Numbered from the stretch's first letter, positions 7,520-16,487 are shown. The stretch: DNA of 64,000 nucleotides from Brucella tritici (GCF_008932295.1 NZ_WBWA01000012.1:1-64000); one strand, 5' to 3'. Numbers and translations are program-made. The notes: a model not told the origin generated them from the sequence alone.

Positions 7520-7795
7520 CTAGTGACGATATTGCTGTATTCTGGTGGTCCTGAGGCCGGCGAGACCATGCTCATCGATTGAGGATTGCCAGGAAAGGAA
7601 TTCCTCCACCGTCAATGTATAACGCTGGCATGCCTCCTCAAGGCTCAGAAGTCCGCCCCGCACTGCGGCAACGACTTCAGCCTTGCGGCGGATGACCCAG
7701 CGCCTTGTATTGGCGGGGGGGAGGTCCGCGATGGTCAGCGGGCTGCCATCAGGACCGATAACATATTTTATACGCGGTCTTACCAGATCGGTCAT
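7520..7795 (-). CDS. sciP: CtrA inhibitor SciP (DUF1153)
   Basis: This 91-residue DUF1153 protein is the SciP family: a small helix-turn-helix protein that binds DNA-bound CtrA and blocks recruitment of RNA polymerase, timing the CtrA regulon in the cell cycle. The family signature is intact: KYVIGPDGSPLTIADLPP near residue 10, then WVIRRKAEVVAAVRGGLLSL, the recognition region EEACQRYTLTVEEFLSWQ, and the C-terminal GLAGLRTTRIQQYRH. It is divergent from mnmA. A near-consensus CtrA box lies upstream, consistent with CtrA driving its own inhibitor. The length is typical. Confidence 0.95.
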   Translation of the reverse strand: MTDLVRPRIKYVIGPDGSPLTIADLPPANTRRWVIRRKAEVVAAVRGGLLSLEEACQRYTLTVEEFLSWQSSIDEHGLAGLRTTRIQQYRH

Positions 7796-8097
7796 TGTAC
7801 TCTCTACACAACACTCAAGGACCTAATCGAGTGTGAGACTAACCCGACAGCTTTAAAAATTACCTAAACAGCTGGTAACTATCTGGTAAGACTTGGAAAA
7901 ATTTTCGTTTTCGCCCTATTGCCGGCTTTTTTGCGGTATATGACCGGAAAACCTCACGGGGAAGTGTGCATTGCCTGTCGCAATCTGGACAATGATTGTT
8001 CCCGGACCCTTGGCAAATTGCCGCACTTTAGCCTATATAGGGCGCAGAAACCTAAATTTTGAGAAGCAGGGCACTTGCCCGGAAGCTGGAATCAATC
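7796..8097. promoter_or_regulatory. divergent sciP/mnmA region with a CtrA-like box
   Basis: The 302-bp region between divergent sciP and mnmA contains TTAA-N7-CTAA at 7852-7866. This is one base from the TTAA-N7-TTAA consensus and about 60 bp upstream of the sciP start, a plausible activating position. GTAA-containing sequence follows near 7875-7890. No coding potential was seen. Confidence 0.5.
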
Positions 8098-9294
8098 ATG
8101 AGCCTGAACAGCCTCGATCTGCCGGGAAAGCCGGAAGACACGCGCGTTGTCGTCGCCATGTCGGGCGGCGTCGATTCATCTGTTGTGGCCGGGATTCTCA
8201 AACGTGAAGGTTACGATGTCGTTGGCGTGACGCTGCAGCTTTATGATCATGGTGCAGCCGTTCATCGCGCCGGTTCCTGCTGCGCGGGACAGGACATCGA
8301 AGATGCCCGCCGCGTTTCGGAAAGTCTCGGTATTCCGCATTATGTTCTCGATTACGAAGCACGCTTCCGTGAAGCCGTGATCGACCCATTTGCGAATTCC
8401 TATGTCAGCGGCGAGACGCCGATTCCATGCGTTTCTTGCAATCAGACGGTAAAGTTTGCCGATCTTCTGCAGACCGCGCGCGATCTTGGCGCCGATGCGC
8501 TGGCAACGGGACATTATATCCGTAGCCGTGCCAATGGTGCGCACCGTGCGCTTTATCGCCCGGTCGATACGGATCGTGACCAGAGCTATTTCCTGTTTGC
8601 GACCACGCAGGAGCAGATCGATTATCTGCGCTTTCCGCTTGGACATCTGCCGAAGGCGCAGGTGCGTGAAATTGCAGAGGAAATGGGCCTCACTGTTGCC
8701 AAGAAGCAGGACAGCCAGGACATCTGCTTCGTGCCGCAGGGCAAATATTCCGACATTATCTCCAAGCTGAAGCCGGAAGCAGCCAACCCTGGTGATATTG
8801 TCCATATCGACGGTCGTACACTTGGCCGCCACGATGGCATCGTGCACTACACGGTCGGCCAGCGCCGCGGTATTGGCGTTGCCACGGGTGAACCGCTTTA
8901 TGTCGTGCATCTCGATGCCGCCAATGCGCGGGTCATCGTCGGTCCGCGTGAAGCGCTGGAAACGCACAAAGTCTTCCTGCGTGACATCAATTGGCTGGGT
9001 GATGCGCCGATCAACGATCTGCCTGAAGGCGGCATGGAAGTGTTCGCCAAGGTGCGTTCGACCCGGCCGCCACGCCCTGCCGTGTTGCGCCATGGCGATG
9101 GCCAGACCTGGGTTGAGCTGGTCGATGGCGAAAGTGGTATCGCTCCGGGACAGGCCTGCGTGCTTTATTCCGATGAAAGCAACACCGCACGCGTCTTTGG
9201 CGGCGGGTTCATCGGTCGGTCCGAGCGGGAGCCGCAGGCAGAAGAAATGCTGCGCCGTCTGGTCGCCAATACGGCGAGTGCCTCAGCGGCCTGA
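8098..9294 (+). CDS. mnmA: tRNA-specific 2-thiouridylase MnmA
   Basis: This 398-residue enzyme thiolates U34 of Lys, Glu and Gln tRNAs, using ATP to activate the base and persulfide sulfur. The PP-loop SGGVDSS is at residues 22-28. The two catalytic cysteines appear in [10 protein letters not shown] and [10 protein letters not shown]; the tRNA-recognition and β-barrel parts follow ([22 protein letters not shown]). The start is the ATG at 8098, which gives the usual short leader before the PP-loop; an in-frame ATG 13 codons upstream lies in non-family sequence. It is a single-gene unit with its own terminator. Confidence 0.95.
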   Translation: MSLNSLDLPGKPEDTRVVVAMSGGVDSSVVAGILKREGYDVVGVTLQLYDHGAAVHRAGSCCAGQDIEDARRVSESLGIPHYVLDYEARFREAVIDPFANSYVSGETPIPCVSCNQTVKFADLLQTARDLGADALATGHYIRSRANGAHRALYRPVDTDRDQSYFLFATTQEQIDYLRFPLGHLPKAQVREIAEEMGLTVAKKQDSQDICFVPQGKYSDIISKLKPEAANPGDIVHIDGRTLGRHDGIVHYTVGQRRGIGVATGEPLYVVHLDAANARVIVGPREALETHKVFLRDINWLGDAPINDLPEGGMEVFAKVRSTRPPRPAVLRHGDGQTWVELVDGESGIAPGQACVLYSDESNTARVFGGGFIGRSEREPQAEEMLRRLVANTASASAA

Positions 9295-9316
9295 AAAATC
9301 AGTCTTTCTTGTAATA

Positions 9317-9348
9317 AAAAATCTCCGGCTTCAAACCGGAGTTTTTTT
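9317..9348 (+). terminator. intrinsic terminator of mnmA
   Basis: The stem CTCCGG (9323-9328) pairs with CCGGAG (9336-9341), extended by A/T pairs and followed by seven T. It lies 29 bases after the mnmA stop, between convergent genes. Confidence 0.9.
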
Positions 9349-9373
9349 ATTTTGGCGTCCGAATGCGATGTTC

Positions 9374-10201
9374 TTACGAGAATTTGCTGAACCGGGACAG
9401 AGCTATGCCCGACGCAGTTGCGACATTCAGGCTGTCGAAGGCAGTGGACATGGGGATACGCGCCGTCTGCAGCTTTGCGAGCAGGCGAGGCGGCAATCCT
9501 TCCCCTTCTGTTCCAAGCAGGAGTGCCTGTCGATCGAACTTGGCCGCATCATAAATGCCGAGCGAGGATGACGGGCTGAGCGCGAGCAGATTAAAGTTGG
9601 CATCGCCAAGCGCGGCGATGATCTCATCGATATTTCCACCGTGGAAATAGGGAACCTTCAGCGTGGCGCCGACCGACACGCGGATGGCCTTGCGATAAAG
9701 CGGGTCGCAACAGGTTTCGTCCATCAGCACGCAATCGGCTTCGAAAGCGGCTGCGTTGCGAAAAATAGAGCCGACATTGTCGTGATTGGAAATGCCGCAC
9801 AAAACGACAACGAGCGATTTCGCGGGCAGGGCAGCCAGCATCGTGTCAAGGCTCGGCTGTGTCTTGCGACGGCCCACTGCGAGAATGCCGCGATGGACAT
9901 GAAATCCGACGACCATATCCATGACAGTCTGCGGGACGGAATAGACAGGAACATCCGGCGGCAATTGGCCGAGTTGTTCGCTCAGGCCCGCAAGCCGGTT
10001 TTCCAGAACAAGCAGGGATTCCGTCTCGAAGCGTGCCGAGGATGAAAACAGGACGTTCAGAACCACTTTGCCCTCAGCGATAAAACGCTGCTGGCGTCCC
10101 ACGAGATCTTTTTCGCGAATGCTGCGATAGGGGGAGAGGCGGATGTCGTCCGGATCGTCAATCTGCTGGACGCAGCCGTGCGAATGAGAATTTTCGTTCA
10201 T
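9374..10201 (-). CDS. TrmH/SpoU-family RNA 2'-O-methyltransferase
   Basis: This 275-residue SPOUT-class methyltransferase has a substrate-binding N-terminal domain (residues about 20-110) and a C-terminal knotted SAM-binding domain. The three SpoU motifs are present: motif 1 HDNVGSIFRNAAAF, motif 2 LLGTEGEGLP, motif 3 IPMSTAFDSLNVATASGIAL. It probably methylates a ribose in tRNA or 23S rRNA, but the exact nucleotide cannot be read from sequence. It is convergent with mnmA and followed upstream by the ArsR gene, 23 bp away on the same strand. Confidence 0.9.
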   Translation of the reverse strand: MNENSHSHGCVQQIDDPDDIRLSPYRSIREKDLVGRQQRFIAEGKVVLNVLFSSSARFETESLLVLENRLAGLSEQLGQLPPDVPVYSVPQTVMDMVVGFHVHRGILAVGRRKTQPSLDTMLAALPAKSLVVVLCGISNHDNVGSIFRNAAAFEADCVLMDETCCDPLYRKAIRVSVGATLKVPYFHGGNIDEIIAALGDANFNLLALSPSSSLGIYDAAKFDRQALLLGTEGEGLPPRLLAKLQTARIPMSTAFDSLNVATASGIALSRFSKFS

Positions 10202-10224
10202 CGCACGGCTGTGACCTCATGATG

Positions 10225-10572
10225 TTATGCGTGAGCGACGGCCGCCAGACTGTGTCTGCGCGGTGTTGGACTCATATACAGACTCGAGAGTGTCGACAAC
10301 ATCAACTCGATATGCGGCGAAGAAACCATATAGTAGATGGTCTGCGCGTCGCGACGGGTTGAAACGAGATCAAGAGCTCGTAGTTTTGCCAGGTGCTGAG
10401 ACAAGGCAGATTGGCTAAGGTCAATCGCCTTGGCAAGTGCACCTACCGACATTTCATTATGAAGCAACTTACATAAAATTAGTAATCGCTTATTGTTAGC
10501 AAGCGCCGACAGGAAATCGGCAGCCTGATCTACGTTTTCAATTAAATCAAAGAAAGTATTTTCGTTGCTCAT
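10225..10572 (-). CDS. ArsR-family regulator, NolR-like
   Basis: This 115-residue winged-helix repressor is of the ArsR/SmtB class. The recognition region LSQSALSQHLAKLRALDLVSTRRDAQTIYY closely follows the pattern of rhizobial NolR, a global repressor of nodulation and growth-phase genes, including the distinctive STRRDAQTIYY wing. No metal-binding ELCVCDL-type cysteine motif is present, which fits NolR-like rather than metal-sensing members. It lies upstream of the RNA methyltransferase gene, possibly co-transcribed. An inverted repeat lies about 40-70 bp before the ATG. Precise targets are unknown. Confidence 0.85.
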   Translation of the reverse strand: MSNENTFFDLIENVDQAADFLSALANNKRLLILCKLLHNEMSVGALAKAIDLSQSALSQHLAKLRALDLVSTRRDAQTIYYMVSSPHIELMLSTLSSLYMSPTPRRHSLAAVAHA

Positions 10573-10610
10573 TTGCCGTCATACCCCCGTAAGACTGGAC
10601 AAAGTTAAAA

Positions 10611-10642
10611 ATATACATGCGAATTTTCATAAGCATGCATAT
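10611..10642 (-). promoter_or_regulatory. inverted repeat upstream of the ArsR gene, candidate operator
   Basis: A ten-base arm at 10611-10620 is repeated in inverted orientation at 10633-10642 with one mismatch and a 12-base AT-rich spacer. It lies 39-70 bp upstream of the NolR-like gene's start, where an autoregulatory operator would be expected. Confidence 0.45.
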
Positions 10643-10754
10643 TCAAAATAAGGCTATATGCCGAATTTGAAAAGCCCTTGCTTATATTCAATTCAGTATA
10701 AAGACGTGCAATTTCGTCCCAAAAAAAATGCGGTTTTGTTTCAGGGGCTTTATT

Positions 10755-11492
10755 TTACCGTTTGGTCAGTGCTGTAACAGCTTCCCCCACGGAATCAGGG
10801 CTCTTTGGAAACATATGACGCAAAACGATATCGCCGCTGGCGATGTCGACACCGTCGGGGTCCAACCCTATCACTTTCCATTGGTCTTTAATAGCGCTGC
10901 TTTTCGCAAGCTGCTGTGCAATTCGGGCAATTTCCGACGTGTGGTGGTCGTTGAACTGATCAAGCGCACTTTGTTCGCCTTCGGCAAAGTGCGCACTGGT
11001 CGAAGCTGCACACAGCAGGTCGTCTGGCGTCAGGTTGAATGCCTTGCCGAAGCCGCCGTTGAGGCTGGCGCTTTCCAGTTCGAGCCGGAAAAAGACAAAG
11101 TCTCCGAGGTCCACATAAAGCGAACCCTTCGGATTGTGATTGAGGTAGCGTCGCCGAATGCGGGGGTAGTCAACGGATGCTCTCTCAATTTTCCGGGCCT
11201 GACAATGCAGTGTGACGCGCGCATGGGCGAGGGGGTCTCCCTTGCCAACCTCGCCGAGCAGAAGCGAGCAAGCCGGGTTTGCCAGCAGCCCCGGCGTGTG
11301 TGCAGCCAGTCCGGAAACAAGAATGAGAGGTGTTCCATCCATATCCGTCGCCACGGAGACGCGGCTTGCCAGTGGTCTGCCGGTCGCTGCGTCGAAAACG
11401 GCGATGGCGCCGTAGCGCGATGCCCGCAGCAGGGTCTTGGCAAGCTGGATGGCTTCGGGCGTGGTTGGACGAATTGGATTGGTTTCTGGCAT
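10755..11492 (-). CDS. HugZ-family heme utilization / PNPOx-like protein
   Basis: This 245-residue protein has an N-terminal split-barrel flavin-reductase-like (PNPOx) domain (residues about 15-140) and a C-terminal DUF2470 domain (about 165-240), the architecture of HugZ-type heme oxygenases. Readable segments are ASRYGAIAVFDAATGRPLAS, LLLGEVGKGDPLAHARVTL and YLNHNPKGSLYVDLGDF. Some members degrade heme to release iron; others are uncharacterised, so activity is inferred. It stands alone, divergent from dppA, with a weak ribosome-binding site. Confidence 0.85.
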   Translation of the reverse strand: MPETNPIRPTTPEAIQLAKTLLRASRYGAIAVFDAATGRPLASRVSVATDMDGTPLILVSGLAAHTPGLLANPACSLLLGEVGKGDPLAHARVTLHCQARKIERASVDYPRIRRRYLNHNPKGSLYVDLGDFVFFRLELESASLNGGFGKAFNLTPDDLLCAASTSAHFAEGEQSALDQFNDHHTSEIARIAQQLAKSSAIKDQWKVIGLDPDGVDIASGDIVLRHMFPKSPDSVGEAVTALTKR

Positions 11493-11894
11493 GACGGCGG
11501 ACTCAAATATGACTAATACGGTCCACTTAATAATGCACCTTTGCCGATAGGGCTAGCGAATTCGGCGGAACAATCGTGTCGAAAAGTCAAAACTGCGAGC
11601 AATTTCCGATTGATCGGGTGCATCGGCGTCGCGTCTGAGTCGGTGATGCAGAAGTTGCATTATCCCATGCAAAATGCGTGCGAATAATATTATAAATCAG
11701 AGAGCCTTAGCGCAATATTCCGAAATTGTAATGATCTTTAGAATAAAAATCTAACGATTGGGGCCAAATTCGGTTGAGAATGTGAACTGGTTCTAAAAAT
11801 TGCGCTTGCAAAGTGGCGGTCCACACGTTTCGATAAGCGCAAGCTGCGGGCAATGGGGTGCACGCGGCATGCTTTTCCGTGGAGGCGGACAATA
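11493..11894. promoter_or_regulatory. divergent hugZ-like/dppA intergenic region
   Basis: About 400 bp without a gene. It is AT-rich from 11650 to 11810 and must carry the dppA promoter. A strong GGAGG ribosome-binding site (11881-11885) precedes dppA. No hairpin, leader ORF or recognisable operator was identified. Confidence 0.4.
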
Positions 11895-13490
11895 ATGAAA
11901 TTCTACCAAAAACTCCTGGCAGCAACCGCGCTGGTGGCTCTGATGAGCGGTGCTGCATCGGCAAAGACCTTTGTGTATTGCTCGCCGGCTTCGCCTGAAG
12001 GTTTCGATCCTGCTGCCTATACCGGTGGTGACACGTTCGACGCCTCGGCTCATCCGGTCTACAACCGCCTTGCCGAATTCGAAAACGGAACGACGAAAGT
12101 TGTACCGGGCCTCGCAGAAAGCTGGGAAGTTACTGCCGACGGTCTGGAATACACCTTCCATCTGCGCAAGGGCGTCAAGTTCCATTCGAACGACTATTTC
12201 ACGCCGACCCGCGATTTCAACGCCGACGACGTGATCTTCTCGTTTGATCGCATGCGCAACAAGGACAATCCTTGGCACCAGTACACCGCTGGCATCACCT
12301 ACGAATATTTCGACAGCATGGAAATGGGTGCGCTGATCAAGGACATCGCCAAGGTTGACGATTACACCGTCAAGTTTGTGCTGAACCGTCCGGAAGCGCC
12401 GTTCCTCGCAAATATCTCGATGCCTTTCGCTTCGATCATTTCGAAGGAATATACGGACAAGCTCGCCGCCGACGGCAAGAAGGACGACCTGAACCAGATT
12501 CCGGTCGGCACCGGTCCGTTCCAGTTCGTCGCCTACCAGAAGGACGCCGTTGTTCGCTTCAAGGCCAACGAAAACTACTGGGGTGGCAAGCCGAAGATCG
12601 ACGATCTCGTCTTCGCGATCACGACCGATCCTGCTGTTCGCGCGCAGAAGCTCAAGGCTGGCGAATGCCACCTGATGTCCTATCCTGCTCCGGCGGACAT
12701 CAAGGGTCTTCAGGCTGATTCCAACCTCAAGGTTGACGAACAGGCTGGCCTCAACGTGGCTTACTTCGCGTACAACACGCTGAAGGCGCCTTATGACAAG
12801 CCGGAAGTTCGCAAGGCGCTGAACCAGGCTGTCAACAAGCAAGCTATCGTCGATGCCGTGTTCCAGGGTCAGGGCCAGGTTGCCAAGAACCCGATCCCGC
12901 CAACAATGTGGGGCTATAACGACAAGGTCGAGGACGACAAGTACGATCCGGAAGCTGCCAAGAAGGCTCTCGAGGCTGCTGGCGTCAAGGATCTCAAGAT
13001 GAAGCTGTGGGCTATGCCTGTCAGCCGTCCTTACATGCCGAACGCACGTCGTACCGCTGAACTCATGCAGGCCGATCTGGCCAAGGTTGGCGTCAGCGCC
13101 GAAATCGTTTCGATGGAATGGGGTGAATACCTCAAGAAGTCGTCCGACAAGGATCGTGACGGTTCCGTTATCCTCGGCTGGACCGGTGACAACGGTGATC
13201 CGGACAACTTCCTGGGCACGCTTCTCGGCTGCGCTGGCGTTGGCAACAACAACCGCGCCCAGTGGTGCTACAAGCCGTTCGAAGACCTGATCCAGAAGGC
13301 CAAGGTCTCGACCAGCCAGGAAGAACGCACCAAGCTCTATGAAGAAGCACAGGTGGTCTTCAAGGAGCAGGCTCCTTGGAATACGCTTGCTCACTCGACG
13401 GTCTTTGTGCCGATGTCGGCCAAGGTTACCGGCTTCAAGCAGAGCCCGCTCGGCGACTATCGCTTCGAAGAAGTTGATATTGCCGAGTAA
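11895..13490 (+). CDS. dppA: dipeptide ABC transporter substrate-binding protein
   Basis: This 531-residue periplasmic solute-binding protein belongs to family 5 (SBP_bac_5). The Sec signal peptide (about residues 1-23, ending GAASA-KT) is followed by sequence strongly like E. coli DppA: KTFVYCSPASPEGFDPAAYT, then GLAESWEV and DVIFSFDRM. It captures dipeptides, or related compounds such as heme or δ-aminolevulinate in some bacteria, and delivers them to DppBC. The start at 11895 begins the signal peptide and has GGAGG upstream. It is the first gene of a five-gene operon and is followed by strong hairpins that probably favour its higher expression. Confidence 0.93.
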   Translation: MKFYQKLLAATALVALMSGAASAKTFVYCSPASPEGFDPAAYTGGDTFDASAHPVYNRLAEFENGTTKVVPGLAESWEVTADGLEYTFHLRKGVKFHSNDYFTPTRDFNADDVIFSFDRMRNKDNPWHQYTAGITYEYFDSMEMGALIKDIAKVDDYTVKFVLNRPEAPFLANISMPFASIISKEYTDKLAADGKKDDLNQIPVGTGPFQFVAYQKDAVVRFKANENYWGGKPKIDDLVFAITTDPAVRAQKLKAGECHLMSYPAPADIKGLQADSNLKVDEQAGLNVAYFAYNTLKAPYDKPEVRKALNQAVNKQAIVDAVFQGQGQVAKNPIPPTMWGYNDKVEDDKYDPEAAKKALEAAGVKDLKMKLWAMPVSRPYMPNARRTAELMQADLAKVGVSAEIVSMEWGEYLKKSSDKDRDGSVILGWTGDNGDPDNFLGTLLGCAGVGNNNRAQWCYKPFEDLIQKAKVSTSQEERTKLYEEAQVVFKEQAPWNTLAHSTVFVPMSAKVTGFKQSPLGDYRFEEVDIAE

Positions 13491-13502
13491 AATCTGACAA
13501 CA

Positions 13503-13698
13503 CGAGTGTGGTGGATTTGAGGTTCCTATTCCTTGCGTGACAAGCGCGGTCAGGAGCCTCAAATCTGTAAACCACACTCGATTCAATTGGTTGCTGGTTT
13601 GGTTTGAAACCGAAATTCGCTCACGCCTTGTTTGAGGGGCATGCGAATTTCGGTTTTGCCAAACCGGGGGCCGGGTGTAGGGTGATCCCGGCACCCGG
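13503..13698 (+). promoter_or_regulatory. three stacked hairpins between dppA and dppB
   Basis: Three inverted repeats follow one another in the 221-bp gap. The first, at 13503-13580, has long imperfect arms beginning CGAGTGTGG and ending CCACACTCG. The second, at 13601-13665, pairs an AAACCGAAATTCG-type arm with its complement. The third, at 13671-13698, pairs CCGGGTG with CACCCGG just before the dppB ribosome-binding site. None has a strong U-tract directly behind it, so they look like mRNA-stabilising or processing structures that raise dppA over dppBCDF. Confidence 0.7.
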
Positions 13699-13711
13699 TC
13701 GGAGTTTTTGT

Positions 13712-14719
13712 ATGTTCCGTTTCATATTGAACAAACTCGTCTATCTGGTTCCGACCTTCATAGGCATTACAATCGTGGCTTTTGCTTTCGTCCGGGTTCT
13801 GCCCGGCGATCCCGTGCTGTTGATGGCCGGCGAACGCGGCGTGAGCCCTGAGCGCCATGCCGAACTGATGGCGCAGCTCGGCTTCGACCGTCCGATCTGG
13901 CAGCAATATCTGGACTATGTCTGGAACCTGCTGCACGGTGATTTCGGTCAGTCTCTCGTGACAAAAAAGCCTGTTCTTGTTGAATTCTTCGCGCTGTTTC
14001 CTGCAACTGTAGAGTTGTCCATCTGCGCGATCATCGTGGCTATTCTGTTGGGCATTCCTGCTGGTGTCATCGCTGCTGTGAAGCGCGGCTCGTGGTTCGA
14101 TCAGGGGCTGATGGGCATTTCGCTGGTCGGTTATTCGATGCCGATTTTCTGGTGGGCGCTTCTGCTCATCATCTTTTTCTCAGGCGTGCTGCAGTGGACG
14201 CCGGTTTCCGGCCGTATCTCTCTGCTCTATTTCTTCCCGCCTGTGACCGGTTTCATGCTGATCGACAGTCTGCTATCGGACCAGAAGGGCGCTTTCATCT
14301 CGGCGGCCTCGCATCTCATCCTGCCGACCATCGTGCTTGCGACCATTCCGCTCGCCGTTATCGCGCGCCAGACCCGTTCCGCCATGCTGGAAGTCCTGGG
14401 CGAGGATTATGTGCGCACCGCGCGCGCGAAAGGCCTGCCGGTTCGTCGCGTTGTCGGACTGCATGCGCTTCGAAATGCGATGATCCCCGTCATCACGACC
14501 ATCGGCCTGCAGGTCGGCGTTCTGATGGCTGGTGCGATCCTGACCGAGACGATCTTCTCATGGCCCGGTATCGGCAAATGGATGCTCGATTCCATTTTCC
14601 GTCGCGATTATCCGGTCGTGCAAAGCGGACTGCTGCTGATTGCATTCATCATCATGCTGGTGAATCTGGTCGTGGATCTGCTGTACGGCCTTATCAATCC
14701 GCGTATCCGGCACAAGTGA
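13712..14719 (+). CDS. dppB: dipeptide ABC transporter permease DppB
   Basis: This 335-residue inner-membrane permease of the DppB/OppB family has six expected membrane segments. The N-terminal family motif (FILNKLVYLVPTFIGITIVA) and the cytoplasmic EAA loop (EDYVRTARAKGLPVRRVVGLHAL) near residues 230-255 contact the ATPases. The start is the ATG at 13712, with GGAG upstream; an in-frame upstream ATG lies inside the hairpin region and encodes no membrane sequence. It is the second gene of the dpp operon, seven bases before dppC. Confidence 0.94.
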   Translation: MFRFILNKLVYLVPTFIGITIVAFAFVRVLPGDPVLLMAGERGVSPERHAELMAQLGFDRPIWQQYLDYVWNLLHGDFGQSLVTKKPVLVEFFALFPATVELSICAIIVAILLGIPAGVIAAVKRGSWFDQGLMGISLVGYSMPIFWWALLLIIFFSGVLQWTPVSGRISLLYFFPPVTGFMLIDSLLSDQKGAFISAASHLILPTIVLATIPLAVIARQTRSAMLEVLGEDYVRTARAKGLPVRRVVGLHALRNAMIPVITTIGLQVGVLMAGAILTETIFSWPGIGKWMLDSIFRRDYPVVQSGLLLIAFIIMLVNLVVDLLYGLINPRIRHK

Positions 14720-14726
14720 GGGTATC

Positions 14727-15635
14727 ATGACACACTCAGCTATTCAGCCGGAAGCCGCGAACGACATTGGCAAGATGCGCGCGCTGAAGGATTTCTGGTT
14801 TTATTTCAGCGTCAACCGTGGCGCTGTGATTGGTCTTTTCGTATTTCTCGCAATCATTCTGGTGGCGATCTTTGCTCCGATTATTGCGCCGCACGATCCT
14901 ACGGAACAGTTCCGTGAATTCGTGAAGGTTCCGCCCTTCTGGGAAGATGGTGGTTCGACGCAGTTCCTTCTGGGAACGGATGCGGTCGGACGTGATATTC
15001 TGTCCCGCCTGATCTATGGTTCGCAATATTCGCTGCTCGTGGGCTTTGTCATCGTCATCATTTCGATGTGCCTTGGCATCACCATCGGCCTTATCACGGG
15101 CTATTTCGGTGGCGGCGTCGATACCGTGTTCATGCGCATCATGGATGTTATTCTGGCGTTCCCGTCGCTGCTGCTGGCGTTGGTTCTGGTGGCTATTCTC
15201 GGACCTGGCCTCATCAACGCCGTGCTTGCGATCACGCTCGTCTTGCTGCCGCACTTTTCGCGTCTTACCCGCGCTGCCGTCATGGCGGAAAAGGAACGCG
15301 AATACGTGACCGCGGCCAAGCTTGCCGGTGCAAGCAAATTACGCCTGATGTTCAAGACCATTCTGCCGAACTGTCTTGCTCCGCTCGTGGTGCAGGCAAC
15401 GATGTCGTTCTCCAACGCCATCCTCGACGTGGCAGCTCTGGGCTTCCTCGGCATGGGCGCGCAACCGCCGACGCCGGAATGGGGTACGATGCTTGCCGAA
15501 GCGCGTGAGTTCATCCTGAGCGCCTGGTGGATCGTTACTTTCCCCGGCCTTGCTATCCTGATTACTGTTCTCGCCATCAATCTGATTGGCGACGGTCTGC
15601 GCGATGCGCTTGACCCGAAACTGAAGAGGAGCTGA
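14727..15635 (+). CDS. dppC: dipeptide ABC transporter permease DppC
   Basis: This 302-residue partner permease has the extra N-terminal segment typical of OppC/DppC (VNRGAVIGLFVFLAIILVAI), the TEQF…LGTDAVGRDILSRLIYG motif near residues 70-100, and an EAA loop (KEREYVTAAKLAGASKLRLM) near residues 190-210. It forms the membrane channel with DppB. It is tightly spaced between dppB and dppD within the operon. Confidence 0.94.
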   Translation: MTHSAIQPEAANDIGKMRALKDFWFYFSVNRGAVIGLFVFLAIILVAIFAPIIAPHDPTEQFREFVKVPPFWEDGGSTQFLLGTDAVGRDILSRLIYGSQYSLLVGFVIVIISMCLGITIGLITGYFGGGVDTVFMRIMDVILAFPSLLLALVLVAILGPGLINAVLAITLVLLPHFSRLTRAAVMAEKEREYVTAAKLAGASKLRLMFKTILPNCLAPLVVQATMSFSNAILDVAALGFLGMGAQPPTPEWGTMLAEAREFILSAWWIVTFPGLAILITVLAINLIGDGLRDALDPKLKRS

Positions 15636-15638
15636 TCG

Positions 15639-16487
15639 ATGGCTCTGCTTGAAATCAAGAACCTCACGGTTTCTTTCGACACTTCGACAGGCCCGTTCCG
15701 GGCGGTCGACGGGATCGACATAAGGGTCGACAAGGGCGAAGTGCTTGCTATTGTCGGCGAGTCCGGTTCGGGCAAGTCGGTCGGCATGCTTGCGGTCATG
15801 GGTCTCCTGCCCAAGACGGCAACTGTTACCGCCGACACCATGACCTTCGATGGCAAGGACTTGCAGGCAATGTCCGACAAGGATCGCCGCAAGATCATCG
15901 GTCGTGACATTTCGATGATTTTCCAGGAACCTGTCGCCAGCCTCAATCCCTGCTTCACGGTGGGTTATCAGCTTGAGGAAGTGCTGAAGCAGCATATGGG
16001 TATGAATGGCTCGGCGAGCCGTGCGCGCGCCATCGAGCTTCTGGAGCTCGTCGGCATTCGCGATGCAGCGGAACGCCTGAAAAGCTTCCCGCATCAGATG
16101 TCGGGCGGCCAGTGCCAGCGCGTCATGATCGCTATCGCGATTGCGTGCAACCCGAAGCTTCTCATTGCCGACGAGCCGACGACGGCTCTCGATGTGACGA
16201 TCCAGAAGCAGATTCTCGATCTTCTGATGCGGCTTCAGGTGGAACACGGCATGGGTCTCATCATGATTACCCATGACATGGGTGTTGTGGCTGAAACGGC
16301 GGACCGCGTGATTGTGCAGTATAAGGGCCACAAGATGGAGGATGCCGACGTGCTGTCGCTGTTCTCCGCCCCCAAGCACCCTTACACCCGTGCGCTGCTC
16401 TCGGCCCTGCCGGAAAATGCGACCGGCGATCGTCTTCCGACGGTTTCCGATTTCGTCTTTGAAAATAATGGTGCGGGAGAAGCGTGA
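15639..16487 (+). CDS. dppD: dipeptide ABC transporter ATPase DppD
   Basis: This 282-residue ATP-binding subunit has Walker A GESGSGKS near residue 41, signature [10 protein letters not shown] (a variant of LSGGQ) and Walker [13 protein letters not shown]. It hydrolyses ATP to power uptake. It is about 40 residues shorter than E. coli DppD/OppD and ends soon after [14 protein letters not shown], so the C-terminal cysteine-rich extension seen in many family members is missing. The reading frame shows no sign of damage. It overlaps dppF by one base or a few bases. Confidence 0.92.
   Translation: MALLEIKNLTVSFDTSTGPFRAVDGIDIRVDKGEVLAIVGESGSGKSVGMLAVMGLLPKTATVTADTMTFDGKDLQAMSDKDRRKIIGRDISMIFQEPVASLNPCFTVGYQLEEVLKQHMGMNGSASRARAIELLELVGIRDAAERLKSFPHQMSGGQCQRVMIAIAIACNPKLLIADEPTTALDVTIQKQILDLLMRLQVEHGMGLIMITHDMGVVAETADRVIVQYKGHKMEDADVLSLFSAPKHPYTRALLSALPENATGDRLPTVSDFVFENNGAGEA

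Noticed and set aside
7354-7582. Short frames on both strands between the GNAT and sciP genes
   Set aside because: They run across a perfect terminator and the sciP 3' end, and no protein character is visible.
11793-13694. 633-residue minus-strand frame opposite dppA
   Set aside because: It is the antisense of a codon-biased dppA gene, a common artefact in GC-rich genomes. The plus strand has a signal peptide, ribosome-binding site and operon context.
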